Assembly (NCBI GenBank): GCA_027924025.1
Contig: AP026970.1
Location: 2,812,501 to 2,876,500, forward strand
From: Comamonadaceae bacterium OS-4
GTDB lineage: Bacteria; Pseudomonadota; Gammaproteobacteria; Burkholderiales; Burkholderiaceae_C
DNA length: 64,000 bases
Direction: 5' to 3'
A model generated the notes under the pieces. It was not told the origin of the DNA. It made no database searches and saw only the letters and a program-made list of their open reading frames with translations. The position numbers and the translations under genes are program-made. Shown piece after piece: positions 50,488 to 61,325 of the stretch. Numbering within the stretch: the first letter of the stretch is position 1; each line of letters begins with the position of its first letter.

Positions 50488-51579
50488 TCAGCTGTTTTTG
50501 CTGATGGTGATGGTGGGGAACTTGCTCGAGAAGTCTTTGGACTGCGCGGCGATTTTGATCGCTACCTGGCGGGCAATGCCTTTGTAAAGGCCCGCCACTT
50601 GGCTTTCAGGTGCAGCCACCACCGTCGGGGTGCCGCTGTCTGCTTGCTCACGGATGTGCAAGGCCAAAGGCAAAGCGCCCAGGTAATCCATGCCATAGCC
50701 GGCCGCCATTTTCTTGCCGCCATCGGCCCCGAAAATGTGCTCCACATGGCCGCAGTTGCTGCACACATGAACCGCCATGTTTTCGACGATGCCCAGAATC
50801 GGCACACCGACCTTCTCAAACATCTTGATGCCCTTTTTGGCATCCAGCAAGGCGATGTCCTGCGGCGTGGTCACCACCACTGCGCCGGTCAAAGGAACCC
50901 GCTGGCTAAGGGTGAGCTGGATGTCACCTGTGCCGGGCGGCATGTCAACGATCAGGTAATCGAGGTCTTTCCAATTGGTCTGGCGCAGCAACTGCTCCAG
51001 CGCCTGAGTGGCCATGGGGCCGCGCCAGATCATGGCCTGGTCGCCATCGACCAAGAAGCCAATCGACATGACCTGCACTCCGTGGTTTTCCATGGGCTCC
51101 ATGGTTTTGCCATCGGTTGTGTCGGGGCGGCCTTCAATGCCCATCATCATGGGCTGGCTAGGGCCGTAAATGTCTGCATCGAGCAAGCCCACCCGTGCGC
51201 CCTCGGCGGCCAAGGCCAAAGCCAAGTTGGCTGCGGTGGTGCTCTTGCCAACACCGCCTTTGCCGGACGCCACCGCCACAATGTTCTTCACACCCGGCAG
51301 CAACTGCACACCGCGCTGCACCGCATGGGGCACGATGTGGAGCTTGGGGCTCACAGTAACAGCACCGACGCCAGCCACGATGCGCGCGGTCTCGCTGACC
51401 AGTGCCACCAGCGCGGGCCATTGGCTCTTGGCGGGGTAGCCCAGCTCCAGGTCCAGTTGCACGTCAGCGCCTTGGACCTTGATGTTTTTGAAAGCTTTGG
51501 CGCTGGCAAACGTGGCGCCGGTGTTCGGGTCGATCAGGCTCTGCAGGGCCTGGGTAATGTCTTGTTCGGTAAACGCCAT
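50488..51579 (-). CDS. apbC: Mrp/ApbC/NBP35-type Fe-S cluster carrier ATPase
   Basis: Carries 4Fe-4S clusters to apoproteins. ATG 51579 is chosen since the family begins FTEQDITQALQSL, giving 363 residues. An N-terminal MIP18/DUF59 domain (residues 1-80) precedes the ParA-like ATPase. The deviant Walker A is ASGKGGVGKSTTAANL and the C-terminal CSNCGH motif includes the CxxC that binds the cluster at a dimer interface. Fe-S rich formate dehydrogenases are encoded nearby. The patatin gene diverges 131 nt away. Confidence 0.93.
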   Translation of the reverse strand: MAFTEQDITQALQSLIDPNTGATFASAKAFKNIKVQGADVQLDLELGYPAKSQWPALVALVSETARIVAGVGAVTVSPKLHIVPHAVQRGVQLLPGVKNIVAVASGKGGVGKSTTAANLALALAAEGARVGLLDADIYGPSQPMMMGIEGRPDTTDGKTMEPMENHGVQVMSIGFLVDGDQAMIWRGPMATQALEQLLRQTNWKDLDYLIVDMPPGTGDIQLTLSQRVPLTGAVVVTTPQDIALLDAKKGIKMFEKVGVPILGIVENMAVHVCSNCGHVEHIFGADGGKKMAAGYGMDYLGALPLALHIREQADSGTPTVVAAPESQVAGLYKGIARQVAIKIAAQSKDFSSKFPTITISKNS

Positions 51580-51710
51580 AAAAACTCCTGAATCGGGCGA
51601 GTCTATCCAAGGGGGCATACCCGCCGCTGCCCAAGGTGCAAAGTCTGTGCCACCAATCAAGGGTTAACCCCGCACACTTTGCTATTTACAAGTCCGGTGG
51701 GCTTTTCATA

Positions 51711-52997
51711 ATGAAGAGCATGAGCGCTGCCATGTCCCCCGTACCCATGACCGGCCTGCTGCTGACCGGAGGAGGCGCACGCGCCGCCTACCAGGTCGGA
51801 GTCTTGGAAGCGATTGCAGACTTGCGGCTGGCCTGCGGTGCCGGCTGGCAACCCAACCCCTTCCCCATCATTGCCGGCACTTCTGCCGGCGCCATCAATG
51901 CGTCGGCCTTGGCCTGCGGGTCGGATGATTTCGACGGCACGGTCCGCAAGATCGCGCACACTTGGCAAAACTTCCATGCGCACGATGTGTACCGCGCGGA
52001 CCACCTGAGCATGTTGCGCTCCGGCGCGACCTGGATGACCTTGCTCTCGCTGGGCTGGGTGCTGGCCAAATGGCGCCGCGTCAAACCGCGCTCTCTGCTG
52101 GACAACAGCCCTTTGGGTGAACTTCTGCAGGGTCTGGTGCCGCTGGACCGCTTGCCGGAACTGGTACGCCAGGGGCATTTACAGGCGCTGGCGGTCACCG
52201 CGTCAAGCTACAGCACCGGCGATCACGTGACCTTTTTTGAAGGTGACAGGCGCCTCATGCCCTGGTTCCGCACCCAGCGATTCGCCGTCCGGGACCGGAT
52301 TACCCATGCACACCTGCTCGCATCCAGCGCGATCCCGTTTGTGTTCCCGGCGACGCAGTTGCACATCAACGGACGGGATGAGTACTTTGGCGACGGCTCC
52401 ATGCGCCAAAGTGCGCCGGTGGCACCTGCTATCCATTTAGGAGCAGAACGCATACTGGTGATAGGCGCCGGGCGCATGCATGAGCCCAAAGAAGAGGCGC
52501 ACATGCACACCACCAGCAGCTACCCGAGCATCGCCCAGATCGCCGGTCACGCCTTGTCCAATATCTTTCTGGATGCACTGGCCGTGGATGTGGAGCGGGT
52601 GCAACGTATCAACCAGACCATCAAACTGGTGCCAGAGGACTTGCGCAAAGGCAGCTCTTTGCGGCCGGTGGAGCTGCTGGTGATTGCGCCTAGCCAGCGG
52701 CTGGATGCGGTCGCCTCGCGGCACGTGGGCGACCTGCCACACGCGGTGCGCACCATGCTGGGCGGCGTGGGCGTGTCCTCCGCCAAGGCCGACGTCAAAG
52801 GCGCCGCACTCGCCAGCTACCTGCTCTTTGAGAGCGGCTACACCACCGAGCTCATGGCGCTGGGCTATGCCGACGCCCAGAAACAGCGCGCCGAGGTTTG
52901 CAAGTTCTTTGGTTGGAACGACCCGGCCAACAATGACCCGGAGCCGGGCGACACAGAATTTGTGGAACGCCGGTTAGACCCCCTGCGGCTGCCGTAA
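51711..52997 (+). CDS. Patatin-like phospholipase, first copy
   Basis: A 428-residue acyl hydrolase with the Ser-Asp dyad fold. GGGARAAYQVGVLEA at residues about 19-33 forms the oxyanion loop, GTSAGAIN carries the nucleophilic serine, and EYFGDGSMRQ carries the catalytic aspartate. ATG 51711 is chosen over the upstream open frame. The C-terminal region (about 300-428) is longer than in minimal patatins and may be regulatory. Divergent from the Mrp gene. Substrate and role, lipid recycling or storage, are not known. Confidence 0.87.
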   Translation: MKSMSAAMSPVPMTGLLLTGGGARAAYQVGVLEAIADLRLACGAGWQPNPFPIIAGTSAGAINASALACGSDDFDGTVRKIAHTWQNFHAHDVYRADHLSMLRSGATWMTLLSLGWVLAKWRRVKPRSLLDNSPLGELLQGLVPLDRLPELVRQGHLQALAVTASSYSTGDHVTFFEGDRRLMPWFRTQRFAVRDRITHAHLLASSAIPFVFPATQLHINGRDEYFGDGSMRQSAPVAPAIHLGAERILVIGAGRMHEPKEEAHMHTTSSYPSIAQIAGHALSNIFLDALAVDVERVQRINQTIKLVPEDLRKGSSLRPVELLVIAPSQRLDAVASRHVGDLPHAVRTMLGGVGVSSAKADVKGAALASYLLFESGYTTELMALGYADAQKQRAEVCKFFGWNDPANNDPEPGDTEFVERRLDPLRLP

Positions 52998-53049
52998 CTA
53001 TCCGCCGTCGCGCACCGAAGACAATAGGCGCTTTGCCACCGAGGCCCGT

Positions 53050-53259
53050 GTGACCACATCCTCCGCATCCGCCAGCCTGCTGGCCACCTACCACCGCGCC
53101 GCAGCCGATGCTGCTCACAAACAAGGGTTGATCCAGACCGTGGCCAAAAAAGGCCCCACCGCCATCAAAGCCGCGGTGGATACCGCTGCCAAAGCAGAAA
53201 AGCGCAGAGCCACTTGGGCCAAAAAGCTGGCCGAAATGGGTATCAGCCTTCCGGACTGA
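53050..53259 (+). CDS. Small alanine/lysine-rich protein, unknown
   Basis: A 69-residue basic, helical protein opening at GTG 53050 with GAGG five bases before. The sequence (ADAAHKQGLIQTVAKKGPTA, then KAAVDTAAKAEKRRATWAKK) has no recognisable motif. It lies 52 nt after the patatin gene and could be its downstream partner. Small size and unusual start leave some doubt that it is expressed. Confidence 0.5.
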   Translation: MTTSSASASLLATYHRAAADAAHKQGLIQTVAKKGPTAIKAAVDTAAKAEKRRATWAKKLAEMGISLPD

Positions 53260-53297
53260 ACAGACCCACACCGCGCTTGCACTGACTCAAAATGAGC

Positions 53298-54233
53298 TCA
53301 GTCAATGGACGGGCAGCCCGGCGGCAGCACAGGCATGCCCTCATTACTGGTGTGTTCGCCCAAAAAGTCCAAAAACCGCCGCACGGCCGGCACCATGCCG
53401 CGGCGTGAGGGGTACACCGCATGGAATATGCCGCGTGGCGGCGCCCAGCCCGGCAGCACATGCACCAGCCGGCCTTGCTCTAGTTCGCGCCGGCACATGT
53501 AGTCCGGCAAAAAACACATGCCGGTGCCCTGCAAGGCGGCAAACTTGAGCGTTAACAAATCATCCGCCACATAGCGCGGCTGATGCACCAAGGTGTGTGT
53601 GGCGCCACCCGGCCCCAGCAGGACCAAGCTGGCACGGCCATCTACAGCTGACATGGAAATCGTGTCCATGTGCGCCAAATCATTGATCGAGGCAGGCTGC
53701 CCTTGCCGCGCCAGCTGCAGCGGGCTGGCTACCAGCACCGTATTGGACTCGCCCAGCTTCTTCACCACCAGGCTGCCACTGTCGTCCAGCGAAGTACGCA
53801 CACGCAGCGCCACATCCACGCCCTCCTCCACCAGATCCACTACGCGGTTGCTGATCCGCATGTCCACCTTCACCAGCGGGTGGCGCGCCAAAAACAGCGC
53901 CATGATGGGCCCCACCGTGCTCTGGGCCAGCGTCACCGGGCAGGCAATCCGAATGGTGCCGCGCGGCTCGGTCTGCACCTGCTCCACTGCCTGGGCGGCC
54001 GCTTCGGCTGCATCGCGCATGGCAATGCAGTGGCGCAAATAGACCTCGCCCACTTCGGTAACCGAAAGCTTGCGCGTAGTGCGCTGTAGCAGGCGCACGC
54101 CCAACCGGGCTTCCAGCTCGGCCACGCGGCGCGAAAGTTTGGATTTGGGAATGCCCAAATGCCGTCCGGCAGCGGCAAAGCCGCCCCGCTCCACCACCTC
54201 GGCGAAGTACAGCATGTCATTGGTATCTTGCAT
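53298..54233 (-). CDS. LysR-family transcriptional regulator, divergent from azoreductase
   Basis: A 311-residue LysR regulator. The DNA-binding start is NDMLYFAEVVERGGFAAAGR with a helix-turn-helix (HLGIPKSKLSRRVAELEARL), followed by an effector domain with TIRIACPVTLAQ. Transcribed away from azoR across a 115-nt gap, the classical arrangement for a LysR controlling the divergent gene. The subfamily resembles regulators of quinone or aromatic response, but the effector is not known. Confidence 0.9.
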   Translation of the reverse strand: MQDTNDMLYFAEVVERGGFAAAGRHLGIPKSKLSRRVAELEARLGVRLLQRTTRKLSVTEVGEVYLRHCIAMRDAAEAAAQAVEQVQTEPRGTIRIACPVTLAQSTVGPIMALFLARHPLVKVDMRISNRVVDLVEEGVDVALRVRTSLDDSGSLVVKKLGESNTVLVASPLQLARQGQPASINDLAHMDTISMSAVDGRASLVLLGPGGATHTLVHQPRYVADDLLTLKFAALQGTGMCFLPDYMCRRELEQGRLVHVLPGWAPPRGIFHAVYPSRRGMVPAVRRFLDFLGEHTSNEGMPVLPPGCPSID

Positions 54234-54247
54234 TTGCGCCCTTTATC

Positions 54248-54263
54248 GTCCCATTTTCAGGAC
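54248..54263. promoter_or_regulatory. Possible LysR operator in the azoR intergenic region
   Basis: GTCC-N8-GGAC inverted repeat in the 115-nt gap between the divergent LysR and azoR genes. Position fits a LysR site, but the arms are only 4 bp. Confidence 0.3.
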
Positions 54264-54348
54264 AATCTAACGCAAATATGCTAACTTATCAAACATTCGC
54301 CTTTCTTGGAAACTAGTCCCATAGAACCAACCCCTTCAAGGACTTGTC

Positions 54349-54960
54349 ATGAAACTCTTGCACATCGACTCCAGCATCTTGGGCGACCACTCTGTCTCCC
54401 GCCAACTGACCAAAGACACCGTCGCCCAATGGGTCAACAACCACCCCGGCACTACCGTGGAGTACTTGGACCTGGCCGTGGACGCTCCCAGCCACCTGTC
54501 CGCCGACTCCCTGGGCTTCCGCGCCCCTGCCGGTGCTGAACTAACGGATGTGCAGAAGCGCGAGAACGTGATCTCTGAGGCGCTGGTGACCGAGTTCCTG
54601 GCCGCCGACGTGATTGTTGTCGGCGCCCCGCTGTACAACTTCAGCATCCCCAGCCAGCTCAAGGCTTGGGTGGACCGTATTGCTCAAGTCGGCCGTACCT
54701 TCAAGTACACCGAAACCGGCCCCCAAGGTCTGGCCGGTGGCAAAACCGTGATCGTGGCTTCCACCCGCGGCGGTGTGTACTCCACCAACGACTGGGGCCG
54801 TGCTGCGGAACACCAAGAGAGCTACCTGCAAACCGTGTTCGGTTTCTTGGGTATCACCGATGTGCGCTTTGTGCGCGCTGAGGGCGTGGCCATGGGTGAC
54901 GCGAAGAAGGCGGAAGCATTGGCTGAAGCGGCCAATGGGATTGCCAAGCTGGCTGCCTAA
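54349..54960 (+). CDS. azoR: FMN-dependent NADH:quinone reductase / azoreductase
   Basis: A 203-residue flavodoxin-fold enzyme that reduces quinones and azo compounds. The start [20 protein letters not shown] and the FMN-binding [20 protein letters not shown] are family signatures, as is the [18 protein letters not shown] loop. Divergent from a LysR regulator that probably controls it. A strong terminator follows 46 nt after the stop. Role in dealing with quinone or thiol stress is inferred from homologues. Confidence 0.94.
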   Translation: MKLLHIDSSILGDHSVSRQLTKDTVAQWVNNHPGTTVEYLDLAVDAPSHLSADSLGFRAPAGAELTDVQKRENVISEALVTEFLAADVIVVGAPLYNFSIPSQLKAWVDRIAQVGRTFKYTETGPQGLAGGKTVIVASTRGGVYSTNDWGRAAEHQESYLQTVFGFLGITDVRFVRAEGVAMGDAKKAEALAEAANGIAKLAA

Positions 54961-55006
54961 ATGACAAACAAAGTAGCGGTGGTTTGCGTTAAACGACGCC
55001 GCCAAC

Positions 55007-55036
55007 AAAAAACCCGGCTCTGCCGGGCTTTTTTTT
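55007..55036. terminator. Bidirectional terminator between azoR and the SEFIR gene
   Basis: AAAAAACCCGGC-TCT-GCCGGGCTTTTTTTT, with stem CCCGGC/GCCGGG flanked by an A-run and a T-run. It serves both converging genes. Confidence 0.9.
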
Positions 55037-55039
55037 CCG

Positions 55040-56170
55040 TCACTCCTTGGGAGCTAGGAACTTATCGCGATCTTCAGGTGACAAGATAACCAAATCATGA
55101 TCGCCCTCACCAATGTCACTTAGCTTTCTAAACAAGACTTTCTTCTTCCGAATTCCCAAATCAACGAAAGGTCGAAGGTTGGAATTGTCTGCACTGATCT
55201 GACCGGGAATCAGCACGTACTCTCCACACTCCTCGAATCGTTTTCTAAATATCGGTAACCCAGAGGATTGTTCGCTGATAGGTTCCATGTGATTAATGCG
55301 CGAAATACCTAGAAAAGCGTCACCCTCGTTGAACAGGCCTAATTTTTCTAGCCTTGCATGCACGACATCAAGGTCTGCAGATACGGTAACTGCATAGTCT
55401 TGCGGCCGCTCCTGGTTCGTTTCCGCGATAGTCGAAATCCGTAACTCGTCATGCTCATCCACTACACCATACCGATCCCGCCATCCTTCAAAAATCTTCT
55501 TTCCCGCAATGGCATTTCGAAAGGCCAGACCCAGCATTGGCGGACCTTCTGGAGCAACTAAGAAGAATGTCGCCCTCCATTTCGCCAGGTTCCATAGTTC
55601 AATATCTATCGGTGTGATCAAGAAGGCTTGAGGCTTGGTCTTCACCTCCTTAGAGGGAAGAGCTTCACGTACTTGTGATTCAACCTTTCGAACACTGCCG
55701 AGCACAGGCTTTTTGATTTTCTGTTGACCAGTAAGTCGGCCATAGAGGTCTTCAAACCCAGACTGCTTACCCACGTTGTAGTAAGTGGTCGGTCGCAACG
55801 GAGTTGGAATGAACTCTCGATCCGCGAAATCGAAAATTACTGGGATGAACTTGGTATTCGAGCCTTCAGCCTCGTACAGCTCATTGATGATGATGCTGCC
55901 TTCCCACTTAGCACCCAGTCCTTTTCCCTTTTCCTCCAATCCCTCAAAACGCGACTGGTACGGACGAGAGCAGACCACCAAGACGAATTTGGAATCTCGC
56001 ACTTTTTTTGCCATCCACCTTGGCCATCCTTCGGGAGGGGCCTCATGGTACTGATCAATGTCGCAATCAACGCCTTCGGCACGAAGTCGGTCAGAAAGCT
56101 CTCTGACCCTGTCCATGTGTAATTCCGAATCATGGCTATAGCTAATGAAAACCTCTTCTTCCTGCGGCAT
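55040..56170 (-). CDS. SEFIR-domain protein, candidate antiphage effector
   Basis: A 376-residue protein of clearly lower GC than its neighbours. Residues about 6-150 match the SEFIR domain, a TIR-related fold. EVFISYSHDSELHMDRVREL opens it, then GVDCDIDQYHEAPPEGWPRW and a later VLVVCSRPYQSRF. The remainder (about 190-370) is an unrecognised domain with LGLAFRNAIAGKKIFEGWRD and LRISTIAETN. Bacterial SEFIR proteins (bSEFIR) have been reported as single-gene antiphage defences, probably NAD-depleting; this is an analogy, not shown here. The isolated gene between housekeeping-type operons and the terminator fit a recent acquisition. No partner gene overlaps it. Confidence 0.8.
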   Translation of the reverse strand: MPQEEEVFISYSHDSELHMDRVRELSDRLRAEGVDCDIDQYHEAPPEGWPRWMAKKVRDSKFVLVVCSRPYQSRFEGLEEKGKGLGAKWEGSIIINELYEAEGSNTKFIPVIFDFADREFIPTPLRPTTYYNVGKQSGFEDLYGRLTGQQKIKKPVLGSVRKVESQVREALPSKEVKTKPQAFLITPIDIELWNLAKWRATFFLVAPEGPPMLGLAFRNAIAGKKIFEGWRDRYGVVDEHDELRISTIAETNQERPQDYAVTVSADLDVVHARLEKLGLFNEGDAFLGISRINHMEPISEQSSGLPIFRKRFEECGEYVLIPGQISADNSNLRPFVDLGIRKKKVLFRKLSDIGEGDHDLVILSPEDRDKFLAPKE

Positions 56171-56242
56171 GCCATCCCTTTTTTGTTTCGCTCATAGTAA
56201 AACATAGCCACAGATATCCTGCAGACGACAGATGGGCAGACC

Positions 56243-56271
56243 AAATGAACGCAGCAGAGAGACGTTCATTT
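56243..56271. repeat. Perfect inverted repeat AAATGAACG / CGTTCATTT
   Basis: Arms at 56243-56251 and 56263-56271 with an 11-nt loop, between the SEFIR start (73 nt away) and the padR stop (28 nt away). It may be an operator for the SEFIR gene or an end signal of padR. Confidence 0.5.
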
Positions 56272-56298
56272 CTGGCCTCAAAGGCTCAACTTAAAAGA

Positions 56299-56835
56299 CT
56301 ACTGCTCACCAAGCACTACAAGCGCTTCCCGCGCCCAGGCGATGCTGCCCTCCTCAAACATGATCCCCTTCTTCAGGATCAAATGCTGCAGCCGCTTAGC
56401 CCGCGGCATAGCCTCTTTTCGAGCAAAGTCCCGGGCTTCGATGGCGCGGTAATGCGCTAACCGCTCGGTGTGCTGGGCAATGCGGGCGCGCAGTTCATCA
56501 CTCAAGTCCACTTCATTCAAAGCGGCATCGGCGCGGATTTTGACGGTGAACTCGTCCCGCAAGTCCATGGGCGCAGCAGGCTCGCTGGTCCACCGCACAA
56601 GTTCTGCCCGGCCATCCGGCAGCACCTTGTACTCCCGCTTGCGGGTGGCGCCGGCGTCGGGCGCGCTGTCAGAGACGATCCAACCCTTCTCTTCCATGCG
56701 GGCCAGTTCACGGTAAATCTGCTGGTGCGTGGCGTGCCAGAAGTAGCCGATGGACTTGTCAAAGCGCCGGGCCAGCTCGTACCCTGAGGACGGTTTTTCA
56801 ATCAGCGAAGTGAGCACGGCATGGGCAAGCGACAT
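56299..56835 (-). CDS. PadR-family transcriptional repressor
   Basis: A 178-residue PadR/VirR regulator. The winged-helix N-terminus reads LAHAVLTSLIEKPSSGYELA, then RRFDKSIGYFWHATHQQIYR, with the PadR wing and a long C-terminal helical dimerisation domain. Divergent from fadH; the shared control region contains two copies of the PadR-type operator ATGCAAC-N2-GTTGCAT, one positioned to block padR as well. It should therefore respond to an unsaturated acyl-CoA or related ligand, an inference from the operon content. Confidence 0.9.
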   Translation of the reverse strand: MSLAHAVLTSLIEKPSSGYELARRFDKSIGYFWHATHQQIYRELARMEEKGWIVSDSAPDAGATRKREYKVLPDGRAELVRWTSEPAAPMDLRDEFTVKIRADAALNEVDLSDELRARIAQHTERLAHYRAIEARDFARKEAMPRAKRLQHLILKKGIMFEEGSIAWAREALVVLGEQ

Positions 56836-56864
56836 GCGGGCGAGTCTAAGGGCAGCACTCTAAC

Positions 56865-56920
56865 TATGCAACCAGTTGCATAAATCTGGCTAGACTTCTA
56901 CACTGCAACTGGTTGCATAG
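56865..56920. promoter_or_regulatory. padR-fadH control region: two PadR operators and a promoter
   Basis: Operator 1 is TATGCAACCAGTTGCATA (56865-56882), an inverted repeat of TATGCAAC/GTTGCATA. Operator 2 is CTGCAACTGGTTGCATAG (56903-56920), the same core. Their centres are 38 bp apart. A fadH promoter fits between them: TTGCAT (56876-56881) and TACACT (56899-56904) with a 17-nt spacer, so operator 1 covers the -35 and operator 2 the -10. Confidence 0.72.
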
Positions 56921-56961
56921 CCGCGCGTGCCTTGATGCCGGCCGGCCACCCGAACACATAA

Positions 56962-59481
<2,520 letters not shown>

Positions 59482-59498
59482 AGGCTGGATTCATCAAT

Positions 59499-59525
59499 AC
59501 TATAAAAATAATAGCTGCTCGCGCA
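59499..59525 (+). repeat. 27-nt interspersed comamonad repeat, intergenic copy
   Basis: ACTATAAAAATAATAGCTGC then TCGCGCA, followed by a TGCGCTAGCAG arm at about 59536-59546, so this copy is near full length. It lies between fadH and the enoyl-CoA hydratase gene. Confidence 0.75.
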
Positions 59526-59573
59526 TATTCCACCTGCGCTAGCAGCCTATTTGGCACATAAAAGGAGACAAGC

Positions 59574-60386
59574 ATGGAGTTTGAAACCCTGAAGGTCACG
59601 CTGGACGCGCACATTGCCACCATCCGCCTGAACCGCCCCGACAAAGCCAACGCCATGAACGCCACCATGTGGCAAGAAATCCGCCAGGCCTTTGAGTGGG
59701 TAGACCGCACGCCCGAGGCGCGGGTGGCGGTGTTGCAAGGCGAGGGCAAGTTGTTTTGCGCGGGTATCGACCTGCAGATGATGATGGGCATAGGCCCGCA
59801 GATTGCCAACGAGTGCGACGGCCGCATGCGCGAGAGCCTGCGCCGCATGATTCTGGACATGCAAGACACGCTGACCAGCCTAGAGCGTTGCCGCAAGCCG
59901 GTGTTGGCGGCCATCCATGGTGGCTGCATCGGAGGCGGCATCGACCTCGTGACCTGCGCCGACATGCGATATGCCAGCGCAGATGCGTTTTTCACCATCA
60001 AGGAGATCGACATCGGCATGACTGCCGACGTTGGCACCCTACAGCGTTTACCGAAGCTGGTGGGCGATGGCATCACCCGTGAGTTAGCTTACACCGGCCG
60101 AAAGATGGACGCCACTGAGGCCAAGGGCATCGGCCTGGTGAACCGCGTGTTTGAAAGCCGCGAGGCGCTCTACGCCGGGGTGGAAGAGATTGCAGCCAGC
60201 ATTGCGGCCAAGTCGCCCCTGTCGATCCGCGGCACCAAGGAAATGATCACCTACGCCCGCGACCACAGTGTGGCCGACAGCCTCAACTACATCGCCACTT
60301 GGAACGCCGCCATGCTGATGAGCAAGGACCTGACCGAGGCGATGACGGCGAACATGCAGAAGCGGGCGCCAGTGTTTAAGGACTGA
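59574..60386 (+). CDS. Crotonase-family enzyme, probable delta3,5-delta2,4-dienoyl-CoA isomerase
   Basis: A 270-residue crotonase-fold protein preceded by an AAGGAGA ribosome site. The CoA-binding and oxyanion segments are visible: LNRPDKANAMNATMW near residue 20, GKLFCAGIDLQMM and AAIHGGCIGGGIDLVTCAD. The segment EIDIGMTADVGTLQRLPKLV closely resembles that of eukaryotic ECH1, whose aspartate (ADVG) takes part in dienoyl isomerisation. Together with the 2,4-dienoyl-CoA reductase upstream this makes a two-step module for odd-numbered double bonds. It lies 92 nt after fadH, probably in one transcript. Confidence 0.87.
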   Translation: MEFETLKVTLDAHIATIRLNRPDKANAMNATMWQEIRQAFEWVDRTPEARVAVLQGEGKLFCAGIDLQMMMGIGPQIANECDGRMRESLRRMILDMQDTLTSLERCRKPVLAAIHGGCIGGGIDLVTCADMRYASADAFFTIKEIDIGMTADVGTLQRLPKLVGDGITRELAYTGRKMDATEAKGIGLVNRVFESREALYAGVEEIAASIAAKSPLSIRGTKEMITYARDHSVADSLNYIATWNAAMLMSKDLTEAMTANMQKRAPVFKD

Positions 60387-60398
60387 GCTTCGGCTCGC

Positions 60399-61247
60399 TC
60401 ATCGGTTTTTGCTGGACTTCAGGGCTTTTTTCGCGCCGGATGGAAGATAGCTCTCCCCAGAGACCACAGACTTGCCGGTCTGGCTTTCCAACTGGTTACG
60501 GGCTTTGGCAGCAATTCCACCGCCAGCTTTTGCGGCACTCTTGTTTTCACTCATACCAGTCGCGTTCACACTTTCTGCGATTTGCCGCGTGGACAGCTCG
60601 GACAGCGCTGTAAAAATCAACTCGGCCTCACTCATGTGGTCCCGCAAGTTGTGGCTACTCAGGCCTTTCATGTTTTTGTGTTCTTTGACGCTGACACCCG
60701 CCCACTCTTGGTGAATGATATTGGTGAGGATGGCAAATTCACTCCCTGATTTGATGTCGTGTTCGCGCCAGTAGTCGGTCAGCTTGTTACGCGTTTCCTG
60801 CCCGGTCATGCGCTGCTGAATCCATTTGTCGCTGCGGCCATGCTGTTGCCAAGTCTCGCGGGCACGATCAAGCGACAGGGCTGGATCTGCCATCTCCTGC
60901 ATCCGCTCGTAACCCACCTTGGCCAGCCATAGCTTGATGGGCTCGGCCTTGGGGCTGGGGATGGATTGCACGAGGCGCAGCAGGGTTTCAGCGGTAGCCA
61001 CGTCGCTAAGGTAGTTCTTGCCATCGGCGGCCGGCAATTTCAGTCGGTGACAGTTTGTCACCGACTCACTGCCTTCTTTGCCTAGACGTTCTTTGAGCTT
61101 GTTCCAGTATTTACGCGCTGTCTGATAGTCAGGTTGCTTCGTGAGCACCTGCACCACATCCACCACCGAAAACCACCAGGTGTCCGTGTCTTCGTCGTAG
61201 ACACGGCGGATGGATTGGCCGTCGAAATCGGTCGGGAGGATTTTCAT
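60399..61247 (-). CDS. DinD-like Bro-N domain protein under SOS control
   Basis: A 282-residue protein of lower GC. The N-terminus (IRRVYDEDTDTWWFSVVDVV, then VLTKQPDYQTARKYWNKLKE) is a Bro-N domain as in phage antirepressors. The C-terminal half (WREHDIKSGSEFAILTNIIH, LSSHNLRDHMSEAELIFTAL, then AGGGIAAKARNQLE) parallels the C-terminus of E. coli DinD, a DNA-damage-inducible protein that inhibits RecA filaments. A consensus LexA box lies 29 nt upstream and an AAGGA ribosome site precedes ATG 61247. Assignment as a DinD-like protein is inference from architecture and motif similarity; overall identity is low. Confidence 0.7.
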   Translation of the reverse strand: MKILPTDFDGQSIRRVYDEDTDTWWFSVVDVVQVLTKQPDYQTARKYWNKLKERLGKEGSESVTNCHRLKLPAADGKNYLSDVATAETLLRLVQSIPSPKAEPIKLWLAKVGYERMQEMADPALSLDRARETWQQHGRSDKWIQQRMTGQETRNKLTDYWREHDIKSGSEFAILTNIIHQEWAGVSVKEHKNMKGLSSHNLRDHMSEAELIFTALSELSTRQIAESVNATGMSENKSAAKAGGGIAAKARNQLESQTGKSVVSGESYLPSGAKKALKSSKNR

Positions 61248-61275
61248 CGCAGTCCTTCGTTCATCAGCAAAGATA

Positions 61276-61291
61276 CTGTATATATTAACAG
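61276..61291 (-). promoter_or_regulatory. LexA (SOS) box
   Basis: CTGTATATATTAACAG is CTGT-N8-ACAG, the consensus LexA site used in gamma- and beta-proteobacteria. It sits 29 nt before the DinD-like ATG. Confidence 0.8.
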
Positions 61292-61325
61292 CCCCAAAGC
61301 AAGCTAATGAAGGTGTACCTCCCGG

